Origin: JBCDHN01 sp965224535
Lineage (GTDB): Bacteria > Verrucomicrobiota > Verrucomicrobiia > Verrucomicrobiales > DEV007
Direction of reading: 5' to 3'
Length of the DNA stretch: 64,000 bases
NCBI GenBank assembly: GCA_965224535.1
Contig: CBDCZR010000010.1
Coordinates: forward strand, 50,837-114,836
Shown piece after piece: positions 35,026 through 43,186 of this stretch (positions are counted from its first letter, which is position 1; each line of letters begins with the position of its first letter). The notes beneath the pieces were generated by a model, which saw only the letters and a program-made list of their open reading frames with translations, did not search any database and was not told the DNA's origin. Both the position numbers and the translations under genes were made by a program.

Positions 35026-36429
35026 TCAACCCAGCACAACGCCCGGGCCGATTTTCGCCTCATTTTTTCGCGCAACGAACGCCGCCTCGCTATCGGCAAA
35101 AATCGGGCTGATTTCAAAATCAAACGCCGGCAAGCCGGTTTCATCCACCTCCACCTCCAAACCCGCGGCGCGCGCCCACCTGGCGAATTGGCGAAGCTGA
35201 TCTTGCCGCGCGGTTTCCGGCGAATCGGCTCCGTCCGGGTTTTTCACCGCGCTAAAGTCGTCTTCGCGCGGGGTTTCGATGACGACGGGGTTTTTCGCGA
35301 ACGGCAACGCGTCGAAAACGAACATCTCGAACTTGATTCCGTTCGGCTTGGCGGGATTTACCGGATTTCCGGCTTCATCCAGGGTCGGCACTTTTTTGTC
35401 GGCACGGTGAAAGGGTAGCCCCGGTCCGCTGCCGCCGAGCCGCTCGATCAAATCGCGGCTCAAAACGTGGATGGCGATGCTTCCGGCGCGAAAACGCAGG
35501 TTTCCGCCGGCATCCGCCGCCTGCGCCATTTCATCCGGCATATCGCTGTATTCCAGCACCTCTACGCGGCCTCCACGCTGGACGAAAACGCCGACTTTTT
35601 CGCCCGCGCGCTCCTTGAGACAGGCCTTGCTGGAAAACTCCGATCCCCTCAGCAGATGAAACCCGAGGAACGCCGGATCGACGCAACTCACCAGCGGGTT
35701 ATCGACCTGAAAATAGCTTACCAGATCGATCCCGCGCTGTTTCATGGCGTCCACGCAGCCGTTGCGGACTAACGCGCGAAGTGAGCCGCCATGCCCGTCC
35801 GGGTTCAACGCGATGGAGGCGCGGCTCTCCAGCAAAACCTTGCCCTGCGAATCGACCGCCGGCATCAGTCCCTGCGAAAAAAACGTGACCTCATCCCGCG
35901 GAAGGCCGAAAAAACCGTGTTTTTCGAAAAAAGCGACCGTCGCCTCGTGGTTGATGACCGAGGTCATGACGAACCACGGAATCGGTCGCTCACATCGCCG
36001 GGACGCCGCCAGAATTTTCTCCGCAAAAACCTGGAAAAGCGGCTTTTTCGCCACCGGAGTGACCGGAAACGTGCCTTTCGGCCCATCGAAACCGAGCCGC
36101 GTCCCTTGCCCGCCGGCCACGGTAAAAGCGGCGACTCTCCCCGCGCGCAAAGCCTCCTCTCCCGCGGCAAACGCGCGCGCCCATTCCGCCTCATCCCCGC
36201 CATTTCGCGGCAGCGGGACGAACGGCGCGGGCTCGACACCCTCCAAACCGGCTTCGTGGCCGCCATCGGCCAAAATATGGGTTTGCACCAAGCGATCGAG
36301 TTCTTCCAAGTCGATTTGCGCGGCCTGGTTGGCGAGATTTTGTTGCTCGGCGGGGCTTAATTCGTCGAAAAAACGAAAAATCTGGCCTTGGCCGGCGGAT
36401 TCAAATTTAGCGCGGATGGGATGGAACAT
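35026..36429 (-). CDS. UDPGP-family nucleotidyltransferase (UAP-like UTP--sugar-1-phosphate uridylyltransferase)
   Basis: 467 residues from ATG 36429 (MFHPIRAKFESAGQGQIFRF). The signature AGGQGTRLGF at 105-114 followed by GPKGTF is that of eukaryote-like UDP-N-acetylhexosamine pyrophosphorylases. Other conserved parts are NPDGHGGSLRAL, YFQVDNPLVSCVDP, and KFEMFVFDALPFA. The enzyme would make UDP-GlcNAc or UDP-glucose from UTP and the sugar 1-phosphate. Either could feed the Pel-type polysaccharide made from genes elsewhere in the window. An in-frame TTG at 36447 overlaps proC and is unlikely. It lies 4 bp after proC, so they are co-transcribed. Confidence 0.88.
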   Translation of the reverse strand: MFHPIRAKFESAGQGQIFRFFDELSPAEQQNLANQAAQIDLEELDRLVQTHILADGGHEAGLEGVEPAPFVPLPRNGGDEAEWARAFAAGEEALRAGRVAAFTVAGGQGTRLGFDGPKGTFPVTPVAKKPLFQVFAEKILAASRRCERPIPWFVMTSVINHEATVAFFEKHGFFGLPRDEVTFFSQGLMPAVDSQGKVLLESRASIALNPDGHGGSLRALVRNGCVDAMKQRGIDLVSYFQVDNPLVSCVDPAFLGFHLLRGSEFSSKACLKERAGEKVGVFVQRGGRVEVLEYSDMPDEMAQAADAGGNLRFRAGSIAIHVLSRDLIERLGGSGPGLPFHRADKKVPTLDEAGNPVNPAKPNGIKFEMFVFDALPFAKNPVVIETPREDDFSAVKNPDGADSPETARQDQLRQFARWARAAGLEVEVDETGLPAFDFEISPIFADSEAAFVARKNEAKIGPGVVLG

Positions 36430-36433
36430 AAAT

Positions 36434-37228
36434 CTAGGATTTTCCAAGTTCGCGGGATTTTTTCGCGGCTTCGCGAACGGCTTCGATGAGGGCGGAGCGC
36501 AAACCGCGGCTTTCCAACTGAGCTAAGCCGGCAATCGTCGTTCCGCCCGGGCTGGTGACGTTGTCGCGCAAATTCGCGGGGTGCTCGCCGGATTTTTGCA
36601 CCAACTCGGCGGCTCCCGCCACGGTTTGAGCCGCCAACTGCAGGGCCAACGGCTTCGGCAAGCCTTCCAGCACCCCGCCGTCCGCCAGCGCCTCGATGAT
36701 GGTGAAAACGTAGGCCGGGCCGCTGCCGCTCAACCCCGTCACCGCGTCGAGTTGAGCCTCCTTCACCTCAACGGCCAATCCCACGCTGGAAAGCAGCTTC
36801 GCCACGGTTTCGCCGTCGTCGGCCGTCGCTTTTTCGCCCAGCGCGAAAGCCGAAGCGCCCTTGCCGATCAACGCCGGCGTGTTGGGCATCACGCGAACGA
36901 TGCGATGCGTCCCACCAGCCCAATCTTCCAGGTCTCGGAGCGAAATTCCAGCCGCGATGGAAATCAGTAACCGGCTCTCCTTCGCCGCCGCAAGCTCGTG
37001 CAAAACTCCGCGAACATCCGGCGGTTTCACGCAAATCAGCACCGTTTCCGCGGAATTCCCGATTTCCTCGCACGAAGCCGCATTTTTCACGGAAAACCGA
37101 CTCGCAACCGCCTCCGGCGCATACGCATCGAAAACCGCGATTTCGCCCGCCGAGCACAGATCGGCCCCCAGCACGCCTTCCAGCAGTGCCGACCCCATTT
37201 TTCCAACGCCGATGAATCCGAATTTCAC
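36434..37228 (-). CDS. proC: Pyrroline-5-carboxylate reductase
   Basis: 264 residues from GTG 37228 (MKFGFIGVGKMGSALLEGVL). It makes proline from pyrroline-5-carboxylate with NAD(P)H. Markers are the N-terminal Rossmann GxGxMG, VRVMPNTPALIGKGASA, GLSGSGPAYVFTIIEALADG, and the C-terminal signature LRDNVTSPGGTTIAGLAQLE. Length fits the family. Earlier in-frame codons give a Pro/Arg-rich leader without family match, so GTG is preferred. No proA or proB gene lies nearby. Confidence 0.95.
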   Translation of the reverse strand: MKFGFIGVGKMGSALLEGVLGADLCSAGEIAVFDAYAPEAVASRFSVKNAASCEEIGNSAETVLICVKPPDVRGVLHELAAAKESRLLISIAAGISLRDLEDWAGGTHRIVRVMPNTPALIGKGASAFALGEKATADDGETVAKLLSSVGLAVEVKEAQLDAVTGLSGSGPAYVFTIIEALADGGVLEGLPKPLALQLAAQTVAGAAELVQKSGEHPANLRDNVTSPGGTTIAGLAQLESRGLRSALIEAVREAAKKSRELGKS

Positions 37229-37394
37229 GGGCCCACCTCTAATCACGCCCCCCCGTTGGCGCAACCCGCAAAAATCGGGCGCCGTTCGGGCGGGGCGGTC
37301 AGGAATCCGCGGCCACGCCGGCTTAGCCCGAACACGCTCGGTCAACGATAGACCTCGCCATTAAACTTGCCGAAGCCAAACTGGAACAGGGAAC

Positions 37395-37423
37395 CCTCCG
37401 CCCGGATTTACCCCGGGCGGAGG
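37395..37423 (-). terminator. Hairpin downstream of the VTT gene
   Basis: Perfect 11-bp stem CCTCCGCCCGG (37395-37405) / CCGGGCGGAGG (37413-37423) with a 7-nt loop, 54 bp past the stop of the minus-strand VTT gene. No clear T-run follows on the minus strand, so efficiency is uncertain. Confidence 0.45.
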
Positions 37424-37476
37424 CACGTCCAGCTTGCGCCAGTTGAGCGGTCCCCCCATTCCTAGCGCCATTTCGC

Positions 37477-38130
37477 CTAACTCCGGCTCCTAACCGGACG
37501 CAAAACCAGCGGCTGAACGATCGCCCAAAGCAACGGCGGCAAAAACAGGCTCGCCAGCGTCGCCAGGGCCAGATTTTGATGCCCCAGGTGCCCAATCGCC
37601 GCGTAAACAAACCCCAGCGGCACATTCCCGCAGCCTAACGCCAAAACGAAGCTGCGCAGCGGCATTCGCGCCAAACCCGCGGCGCAGGCCATCACCTCCG
37701 GCATGACCGGCAACCAGCGCGATAACGCCACCATCCAACCGCCCGACCGCCGAAAAATCCGCTCGCCGCGCGCCATCTCGTCCTCGCCCATCAGCCTCCG
37801 CGCGGCTCCGCGCCCGAATCGCCGGCAAAGCCCGTAAGCCAGCAAACCGGAGAGCATGGACCCGGCCACGCCGATCGCCCCACCGGCCAGAATTCCGTAT
37901 TTCCAGCCCAGCGCCGCGATAACCAACGTGTTAGGCAACGGCAGAACCACATCCAGGATCAGCAGCACGATCCCCGCCGCCCAAGCCCAAGCGCCATAGC
38001 CTTCGAGCCACGTTCGCGCCCCATCGCGGGTAAACATGGCCGCAAACCGATCGCCCCAAAACGCGAACGGGATGAGCACGAGCAGCGCCAAAATCAGCAG
38101 CGGCAGCAAGAGGCGGAACGTGGCCTTCAT
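37477..38130 (-). CDS. VTT-domain (TVP38/TMEM64/DedA-like) membrane protein
   Basis: 217 residues. The VTT signature is seen in LLILDVVLPLPNTLVIAALG followed by YGILAGGAIGVAGSMLSGLL, then the amphipathic loop ARGERIFRRSGGWMVALSRW and LPVMPEVMACAAGLARMPLR. About six hydrophobic helices place it in the inner membrane. DedA/TVP38 proteins are implicated in undecaprenyl phosphate or phospholipid translocation and membrane homeostasis. It lies 50 bp upstream of the hairpin-containing gap before proC and is the last gene after the phosphatase-like gene on this strand. Confidence 0.87.
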   Translation of the reverse strand: MKATFRLLLPLLILALLVLIPFAFWGDRFAAMFTRDGARTWLEGYGAWAWAAGIVLLILDVVLPLPNTLVIAALGWKYGILAGGAIGVAGSMLSGLLAYGLCRRFGRGAARRLMGEDEMARGERIFRRSGGWMVALSRWLPVMPEVMACAAGLARMPLRSFVLALGCGNVPLGFVYAAIGHLGHQNLALATLASLFLPPLLWAIVQPLVLRPVRSRS

Positions 38131-38180
38131 GCTTCACAAATCGCTGGGAAATTGGCGGCAATCACCGCTTTTTTCGGCCC

Positions 38181-39599
38181 TCACTCCACATCCAGCGCTT
38201 TGGCCTCCGCGCCTTCGGCCGGCTGAATCTTCAGCACCTTGCACACCGTGGCGTGCAGTTGAGTGCCCTGGATCTCGCCCATGCCGGAGCCAAAGCCGCT
38301 GCCGTCGAGGCGGAAAAAGAAGCATTGGCCTTTCATGCGGGAGGAATCCGATACTGCGTAGCCCGCGGCTGCAAACGGCCCTCCGGCTTCGGATGGATCG
38401 AACACCGGTTCCGATCCCTTTTCCATCGAGAAGGCGTAACCCGGTTTGAGTACGAGAAATCGCTCGCCAAAATGACCGCCGCCGTCGGTTCCCAAGCCCC
38501 AAAGCGACGGATAGGAGCCGCTGACGTAGGAGCGCCAATAAATCCGCTTTTTCAGCTCGCCATCATAGTTTTCGATAAAGTCTTCGCGATCGACGTTGGG
38601 CGGCAGTTCCTTGAACCAAAGGTGGGCGATGCCTTCGGAAACGGCGTAGTCGACCGATTCGCCCAGCTTGCCCATCAACTCCTCAAAATTGATGAGTTTG
38701 TCCGCATTGGCCGAACCATGGTCGGTGGTTAGGAAGACGAAGAGTTTGTCGCCTTCTTCGCTCAGTTCGGGCCATTTTTCGTTCAATTTGTCGAAGAAGG
38801 TTTTGAGGGCGGAATCCAGCGCGGTCACCGCTTTCAGGGTGTCCTCCTCTTTGGGGCCGTTTTCCTGGGCCGCTTTGTAAAGATCGTGCAGGCTGGCCAT
38901 GGCCAGGCGAATTTTGCCTTCGCCCTGGTAGCCGGTCCAGGCGTCCAGCAGCGCGTTGAGCCGGTCTTCGTCGGAGCGTGATTCGTCGAATTCCGGCAGA
39001 AAAACGTCGGCCGCGTGTTCGGCGGGTTGCACTTGGGAAAACGGCCAGTCGTGAACCAAAACCGGCATGCCTTGACGTTTGACGGTGGTCCAAATGGGCT
39101 CGGCCTTCAAAAAGCCCAAATCGGTGGGAAAACGCGTGGTTTCGCGGCTTTCAGGATGCACCATGGTGTCGCCAACGATGCCGTGAACGCTCGGCGAAAC
39201 TCCGGTTGCCTGGGAAATGAGGCTTGGATAGCGCGTCGTGGGAAAAACCGGGATCAAATCGTCGGAACTGCTGCCGCCAACTTCGTCGAGAAAAGGCGTC
39301 TCCGCGTCTTCGACGTAATCCCCGCGAAATCCGCTGATGTTGAGCCACAAAACGCAGTTGTCGCCCGTTTTCTCCGGCATCCCGGCCCCCATCCCGGATG
39401 TTTGGCCGTAGGAATCGGTCACTGAGTAGGCTTCTGGCTCCGGATTGCGCAATTTTGCCAATTCCGCGGTGCTCCGGTCGTCATCCATCGCGACCCAATC
39501 GAAGTGGACCGATTCCGTGCCTCCCCACACAAAGGCGAGGGCTAATCCCGCGATGAGCGCGGAAACCAATGCAGATGCCGAAGTGATGGTCGAACTCAT
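38181..39599 (-). CDS. Exported alkaline-phosphatase-superfamily protein (type I phosphodiesterase/nucleotide pyrophosphatase-like)
   Basis: 472 residues with an N-terminal signal anchor (LVSALIAGLALAFVWGG). NCVLWLNISGFRGDYVEDAE is the first metal-site strand, although the usual DG(L/M)R is changed to SGFR. PVFPTTRYPSLISQATGVSP SVHGIVGD provides the catalytic Thr, as in NPP enzymes, and TTDHGSANAD the metal-binding DH. GGGHFGERFLVLKPGYAF is the C-terminal end. Expected substrates are phosphodiesters or phosphonates; specificity cannot be read. The unusual first metal motif lowers confidence in activity. Confidence 0.8.
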   Translation of the reverse strand: MSSTITSASALVSALIAGLALAFVWGGTESVHFDWVAMDDDRSTAELAKLRNPEPEAYSVTDSYGQTSGMGAGMPEKTGDNCVLWLNISGFRGDYVEDAETPFLDEVGGSSSDDLIPVFPTTRYPSLISQATGVSPSVHGIVGDTMVHPESRETTRFPTDLGFLKAEPIWTTVKRQGMPVLVHDWPFSQVQPAEHAADVFLPEFDESRSDEDRLNALLDAWTGYQGEGKIRLAMASLHDLYKAAQENGPKEEDTLKAVTALDSALKTFFDKLNEKWPELSEEGDKLFVFLTTDHGSANADKLINFEELMGKLGESVDYAVSEGIAHLWFKELPPNVDREDFIENYDGELKKRIYWRSYVSGSYPSLWGLGTDGGGHFGERFLVLKPGYAFSMEKGSEPVFDPSEAGGPFAAAGYAVSDSSRMKGQCFFFRLDGSGFGSGMGEIQGTQLHATVCKVLKIQPAEGAEAKALDVE

Positions 39600-39701
39600 G
39601 GTCTCAGGCTAGCATGGCCACGGCAGTTGGGCAAGCCCGCGGGTAAACGTGGAAATTTTGCCGATTTGACTCGGGAGCGCGCCGTGATTTAGCCTGCTGG
39701 C

Positions 39702-40901
39702 ATGCAATTGGTCTACGCGCTGGAAGACATCCCGGAGACGCTCCGGCAATCCCTCTTCCTTGCGGGCCCAACGCCGCGAACCAGCGCCGTGGCTTCGTGG
39801 CGGCTACAAATGGTCGATTGCCTGAAGCGGGCGGGCTACGGAGGGATCGTCTTCATCCCCGAATCGCGCCAGGATTCCGCCGAAAAACCGCGCGAGCCCG
39901 CCCAACAGGCCAACTGGGAAAAGCGGTGCCTGGACTTGAGCGACGCCATTTTGGCCTGGGTGCCCAGAGAGCTGGAACATTTGCCGGCGTTCACCACGAA
40001 CGTCGAATTCGGCCGCTACGTCTCCTCCCGCAAGCTGTTCTACGGCCGGCCGCCTAACGCACCCCACACCGCTTACCTCGACTGGCTCTACGAGCTGGAA
40101 TGCGGCGAAAGCCCCGCCCAAACGATGGAGGATTTGGCCAAAACAGGCGCCGCGGCTCTGGCCGGACGTGAAGCCGAACGCAGCGGCGGCGAACGATTCG
40201 TCCCCATCCAAATTTGGGAGTCGGAGATGTTTCAGCGGTGGTATGCTTCGCAACGCAAAAGCGGCAACCGGCTCGACGGCGCCCGTGTTTTGTGGTCGTT
40301 TTTCCCCAAACCGGGCTACCTGCTCTCCTTCATGCTCCACGTGAAATTGTGGGTTGCCACGGAGAACCGCCACAAGGCCAACGAGTTTATTTTCAGCCGC
40401 AGAGACATCGCTAGCGTGCTCCCCATCCGGAAGGCGTCGCCGGGTGAGTCGACTTTGGAGTCCAAGGTGGTGTTGGTGCGCGAATTTCGCTCCACGGTGC
40501 ACAACGCGGACTCGTTTGTCCGCGAATTGCCGGGGGGCAGCAATGTGAGTGAAATGGGCGATGCGGCTCTCAATCTGGCGGTCCGGGAATTGCAGGAGGA
40601 AACGGGCCTGGAGGTTTCGCCCGGCCGGCTGGTGCACCTGGGCGCCCGGCAACTGAGCGCGACCACTTCCACCCACAAATCCTACCTCTTCCTGCTGAAT
40701 TTAACCGAGGACGAACTGCATCAAGCCGAGCAAAACGCCGAACGGCAAACCATGCTCGGCGACCGAAGCGAAACGGAGCAAACTTACGTCGAAGTGCGTC
40801 GCGTCAGGGAGTTGCTGGAGAGCGGCGACGTCGATTTTGCGACGTTGGGGATGATTCTGCAAGGATTGCACGATTTCGACGATTTCGAAGCCGGAGGATA
40901 G
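39702..40901 (+). CDS. Nucleoside 2-deoxyribosyltransferase-like domain fused to a NUDIX hydrolase
   Basis: 399 residues. Residues 15-115 (SLFLAGPTPRTSAVASWRLQ, GIVFIPESRQD, SDAILAWVPRELEHLPAFTT, NVEFGRYVSSRKLFYG) follow the deoxyribosyltransferase-like fold. The C-terminal half has a NUDIX box near 278-304: GGSNVSEMGDAALNLAVREL then QEETGLE, keeping the REx2EExG core. The two together suggest handling of a nucleoside or nucleoside diphosphate-X metabolite, for example nucleotide-pool cleaning or salvage. The specific reaction is unknown. It starts 102 bp from the divergent phosphatase-like gene and is monocistronic, since the next genes are convergent. Confidence 0.85.
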   Translation: MQLVYALEDIPETLRQSLFLAGPTPRTSAVASWRLQMVDCLKRAGYGGIVFIPESRQDSAEKPREPAQQANWEKRCLDLSDAILAWVPRELEHLPAFTTNVEFGRYVSSRKLFYGRPPNAPHTAYLDWLYELECGESPAQTMEDLAKTGAAALAGREAERSGGERFVPIQIWESEMFQRWYASQRKSGNRLDGARVLWSFFPKPGYLLSFMLHVKLWVATENRHKANEFIFSRRDIASVLPIRKASPGESTLESKVVLVREFRSTVHNADSFVRELPGGSNVSEMGDAALNLAVRELQEETGLEVSPGRLVHLGARQLSATTSTHKSYLFLLNLTEDELHQAEQNAERQTMLGDRSETEQTYVEVRRVRELLESGDVDFATLGMILQGLHDFDDFEAGG

Positions 40902-40954
40902 TAAAAACAGCGCCGGGGCCGACTTTCGCCGCAAATCCTACTTCTTGTCATAAG

Positions 40955-41872
40955 TCAATCCGGCCGATCGGCCAGCAGGACGCGAAATCCGATGTGATCA
41001 TAGCCTTGGCTGCGGCGATTTACCGCGTCGTATTTGAAAAAAATGTTGCCACGGTAGGCGCTGCGCAACACTTCGCGCCGAAACGAGTGCCAGCCCCCGC
41101 CGCGAACCGGGCGCAGCCGTTTTTTGGCGCAGATGAAGTCGGGATCCCACGCGCTGCCGTCGTCAGGCGCGCCGTTGTAGTCGCCATGCCAGGTGTCCAG
41201 GCACCACTCCCACGCATTGCCGGCCATGTCGTGGAGGCCAAACGGATTTGGCGCAAAACTCCCCACCGGCGCGGTAACGGCATAACCATCGTCGTAAGCA
41301 GGAACGGCGGCCCAGTACTTGCCAATCTCTTTGCGGGCGGCTTGGTCGGCAAAATTTCCAGCGCCGCGGGGTGGTGGCCATTCGTTGCCCCAGGGATAGA
41401 GCCTCTGGTCTCCGCCACGTGCGGCGTACTCCCACTCCGCCTCGCTGGGGAGCCGCGCTTTGAACTTGCCGCCGGTTTGTTGGGTCAGCCAATCGCAGAA
41501 CCACTCGGTCATTTTCCAGTGGACCATCACTGCTGGCTGATCGTCGCCATTCAGCGCGTATTGGCGCTCGTATTCCGTGTACCAGCGGGAATTGTGCCTT
41601 GGCTCATACCGGCGGTACTGCGCGTTGGTCACCTCGTATTTTCCCAGGTAAAACGGCTTGGAAATCGTCACCCGGTGCTGGGGCCCTTCGTCCTTGCCGC
41701 GCCCCTCTTCGTCTTCCGGAGATCCCATGAGAAACGAGCCCGGCGGAATGCGGACGAATTCCATGGTCACGCCCTCGCCAAGGTCCAGCTCGAGCGTTTT
41801 GGGCTCATCGTCCGCGGCGGCGAGAAATGCCGGCGCCAGCGTCAGCAAAATTGGGAATTGCAGGCTTTTCAT
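40955..41872 (-). CDS. Exported FGE/SUMF1-family protein
   Basis: 305 residues with signal peptide MKSLQFPILLTLAPAFLAAA. Domain features are MEFVRIPPGSFLMGSPEDEE, LGKYEVTNAQYRRYE, RLPSEAEWEYAARGGD, NPFGLHDMAGNAWEWCLDTW, RPVRGGGWHSFRREVLRSAY and DHIGFRVLLA. The family includes the sulfatase-activating enzyme, but the paired active-site cysteines of true FGE are not both evident, and no sulfatase lies near. A ligand-binding or other oxidoreductase role is possible. It is the last gene of an operon with DUF1592 and DUF1552 proteins (5-bp gap). Confidence 0.88.
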   Translation of the reverse strand: MKSLQFPILLTLAPAFLAAADDEPKTLELDLGEGVTMEFVRIPPGSFLMGSPEDEEGRGKDEGPQHRVTISKPFYLGKYEVTNAQYRRYEPRHNSRWYTEYERQYALNGDDQPAVMVHWKMTEWFCDWLTQQTGGKFKARLPSEAEWEYAARGGDQRLYPWGNEWPPPRGAGNFADQAARKEIGKYWAAVPAYDDGYAVTAPVGSFAPNPFGLHDMAGNAWEWCLDTWHGDYNGAPDDGSAWDPDFICAKKRLRPVRGGGWHSFRREVLRSAYRGNIFFKYDAVNRRSQGYDHIGFRVLLADRPD

Positions 41873-41877
41873 GGTCG

Positions 41878-43155
41878 TTAGGCGGAAATTTCGCTCAACG
41901 TGCCGGCGCTAATTCCGAACGAATCGCGCTCGACACCGGCCTGTTGCAACAAGGTGAGGAACAAATTGGCGAGCGGTGTTCCTTCCGGGTAACGCAGGTG
42001 TTGTCCCTGCTTCAGCGCGCCGCCTCCGCGTCCGGCCACCAGCAACGGCACGCCCACCGGCGAGTGCCCCGATCGGCGAATGGCGCTGCCACACACCACC
42101 GTGGAGCTGTGCAGCAAGGAGCGGCCGTTTTCCTCAAATGCCGTCAGTTTTCCGAACAAATACGCCAATTGCGAGACGTCCAGCGTGTTGAACGCGATGT
42201 ACTTCTCCTTCTGCTGCTCCGTGGTCCAGTGACTCAGCGAATGGTGCCCGTCTGAGGATCCCACTTCCGCGTAAACTGCGTTGGCAGCTTCCCGCGCCGT
42301 CATGAACGAGGCCACCCGTGTGGAATCGGTTTGAAACGCCAGGATCATCATGTCGAACATCGCCCGCATAAATTCGCCGCGGGATTGGCCGGGATCGGGG
42401 TCGGATGCGGGAGCCGTGCCTTGCGGCTTGGGCTTGGGTTTGCGCGCCCACTCTTCAGCGCGCTGGATTTGCTTCTCCACCTCGCGCAGAGAGCTGAGGT
42501 ATTCGTCCAGCTTGCGTTGATCCGCGCGGCCCAGGTTGCGGTGCAGTTGCTTGGCCGGATCCATCACCGCGTCCAGAATGCTCTTTTTGCGGTGCAGACG
42601 GCGCAGGGTTTCGCTGAGCCCGGCCTCGGATTCATCGCGAAAAAGCCGGTCGAAGACGGCGCGCACGCTGCTTTCACCGGCCAGCGGAATGCCGTCGCGG
42701 CTCCACGCCAGCGAGCGGGCGTATGTGGTCGAATCTTTGGGCGAAACGCCGGTCAGTTCCAGGGAGGGGAACCGCGTGTCTTGCCCCAATTTTTGCGCAG
42801 CCAGTTGATCGGCGGAGATGTAGTTTTTCTTGGCAAACCCCGGTGTGGCGGCCAATTTCACCTGGGTCAGCCAGGTGTCTCCGCCGCCATGACCAGGCTC
42901 TGAGTTGTCCAGGCCGGAGAGCACGGAAAATTCATCGCGAAAGGGTTGGAGCGGCTTGAGAATTCGCGGCAGGTCGAAATTTTTCCCCTCGGTTTTGGGC
43001 GTAAAATGTTCCATTTCCAGGCCGTTTGGCAGGTAAACGAAAATCATCCGCTGAGGCGGTTGGTTAGCCTGGGCCATGGCCTCCAGCCAGGGGAGGGCGA
43101 TGGACGCGCCTGCGCCTCGAAGGAAGGTGCGGCGTGGGATTTGCCACTTTTTCAT
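41878..43155 (-). CDS. DUF1552 protein with twin-arginine signal
   Basis: 425 residues. The Tat-type N-terminus KKWQIPRRTFLRGAGASIAL is followed by the DUF1552 markers RMIFVYLPNGLEMEHFTPKT, LSGLDNSEPGHGGGDTWLTQ, SLELTGVSPKDSTTYARSLA and MFDMMILAFQTDSTRVASFM. It belongs to the same broad group as DUF1501. Members almost always occur beside DUF1592-type cytochrome proteins, as here (31-bp gap). The function is unknown; probably a periplasmic partner of the heme protein. Confidence 0.92.
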   Translation of the reverse strand: MKKWQIPRRTFLRGAGASIALPWLEAMAQANQPPQRMIFVYLPNGLEMEHFTPKTEGKNFDLPRILKPLQPFRDEFSVLSGLDNSEPGHGGGDTWLTQVKLAATPGFAKKNYISADQLAAQKLGQDTRFPSLELTGVSPKDSTTYARSLAWSRDGIPLAGESSVRAVFDRLFRDESEAGLSETLRRLHRKKSILDAVMDPAKQLHRNLGRADQRKLDEYLSSLREVEKQIQRAEEWARKPKPKPQGTAPASDPDPGQSRGEFMRAMFDMMILAFQTDSTRVASFMTAREAANAVYAEVGSSDGHHSLSHWTTEQQKEKYIAFNTLDVSQLAYLFGKLTAFEENGRSLLHSSTVVCGSAIRRSGHSPVGVPLLVAGRGGGALKQGQHLRYPEGTPLANLFLTLLQQAGVERDSFGISAGTLSEISA

Positions 43156-43186
43156 GCTTTGTCAGGGTGGTTTGGGTTGAAAAAGG

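Noticed and set aside
40955..41872. Possible sulfatase-activation function paired with a sulfatase
   Set aside because: No sulfatase gene (CxPxR motif) was found in the window, and the usual active-site cysteine pair is not clear, so only the FGE fold is claimed.
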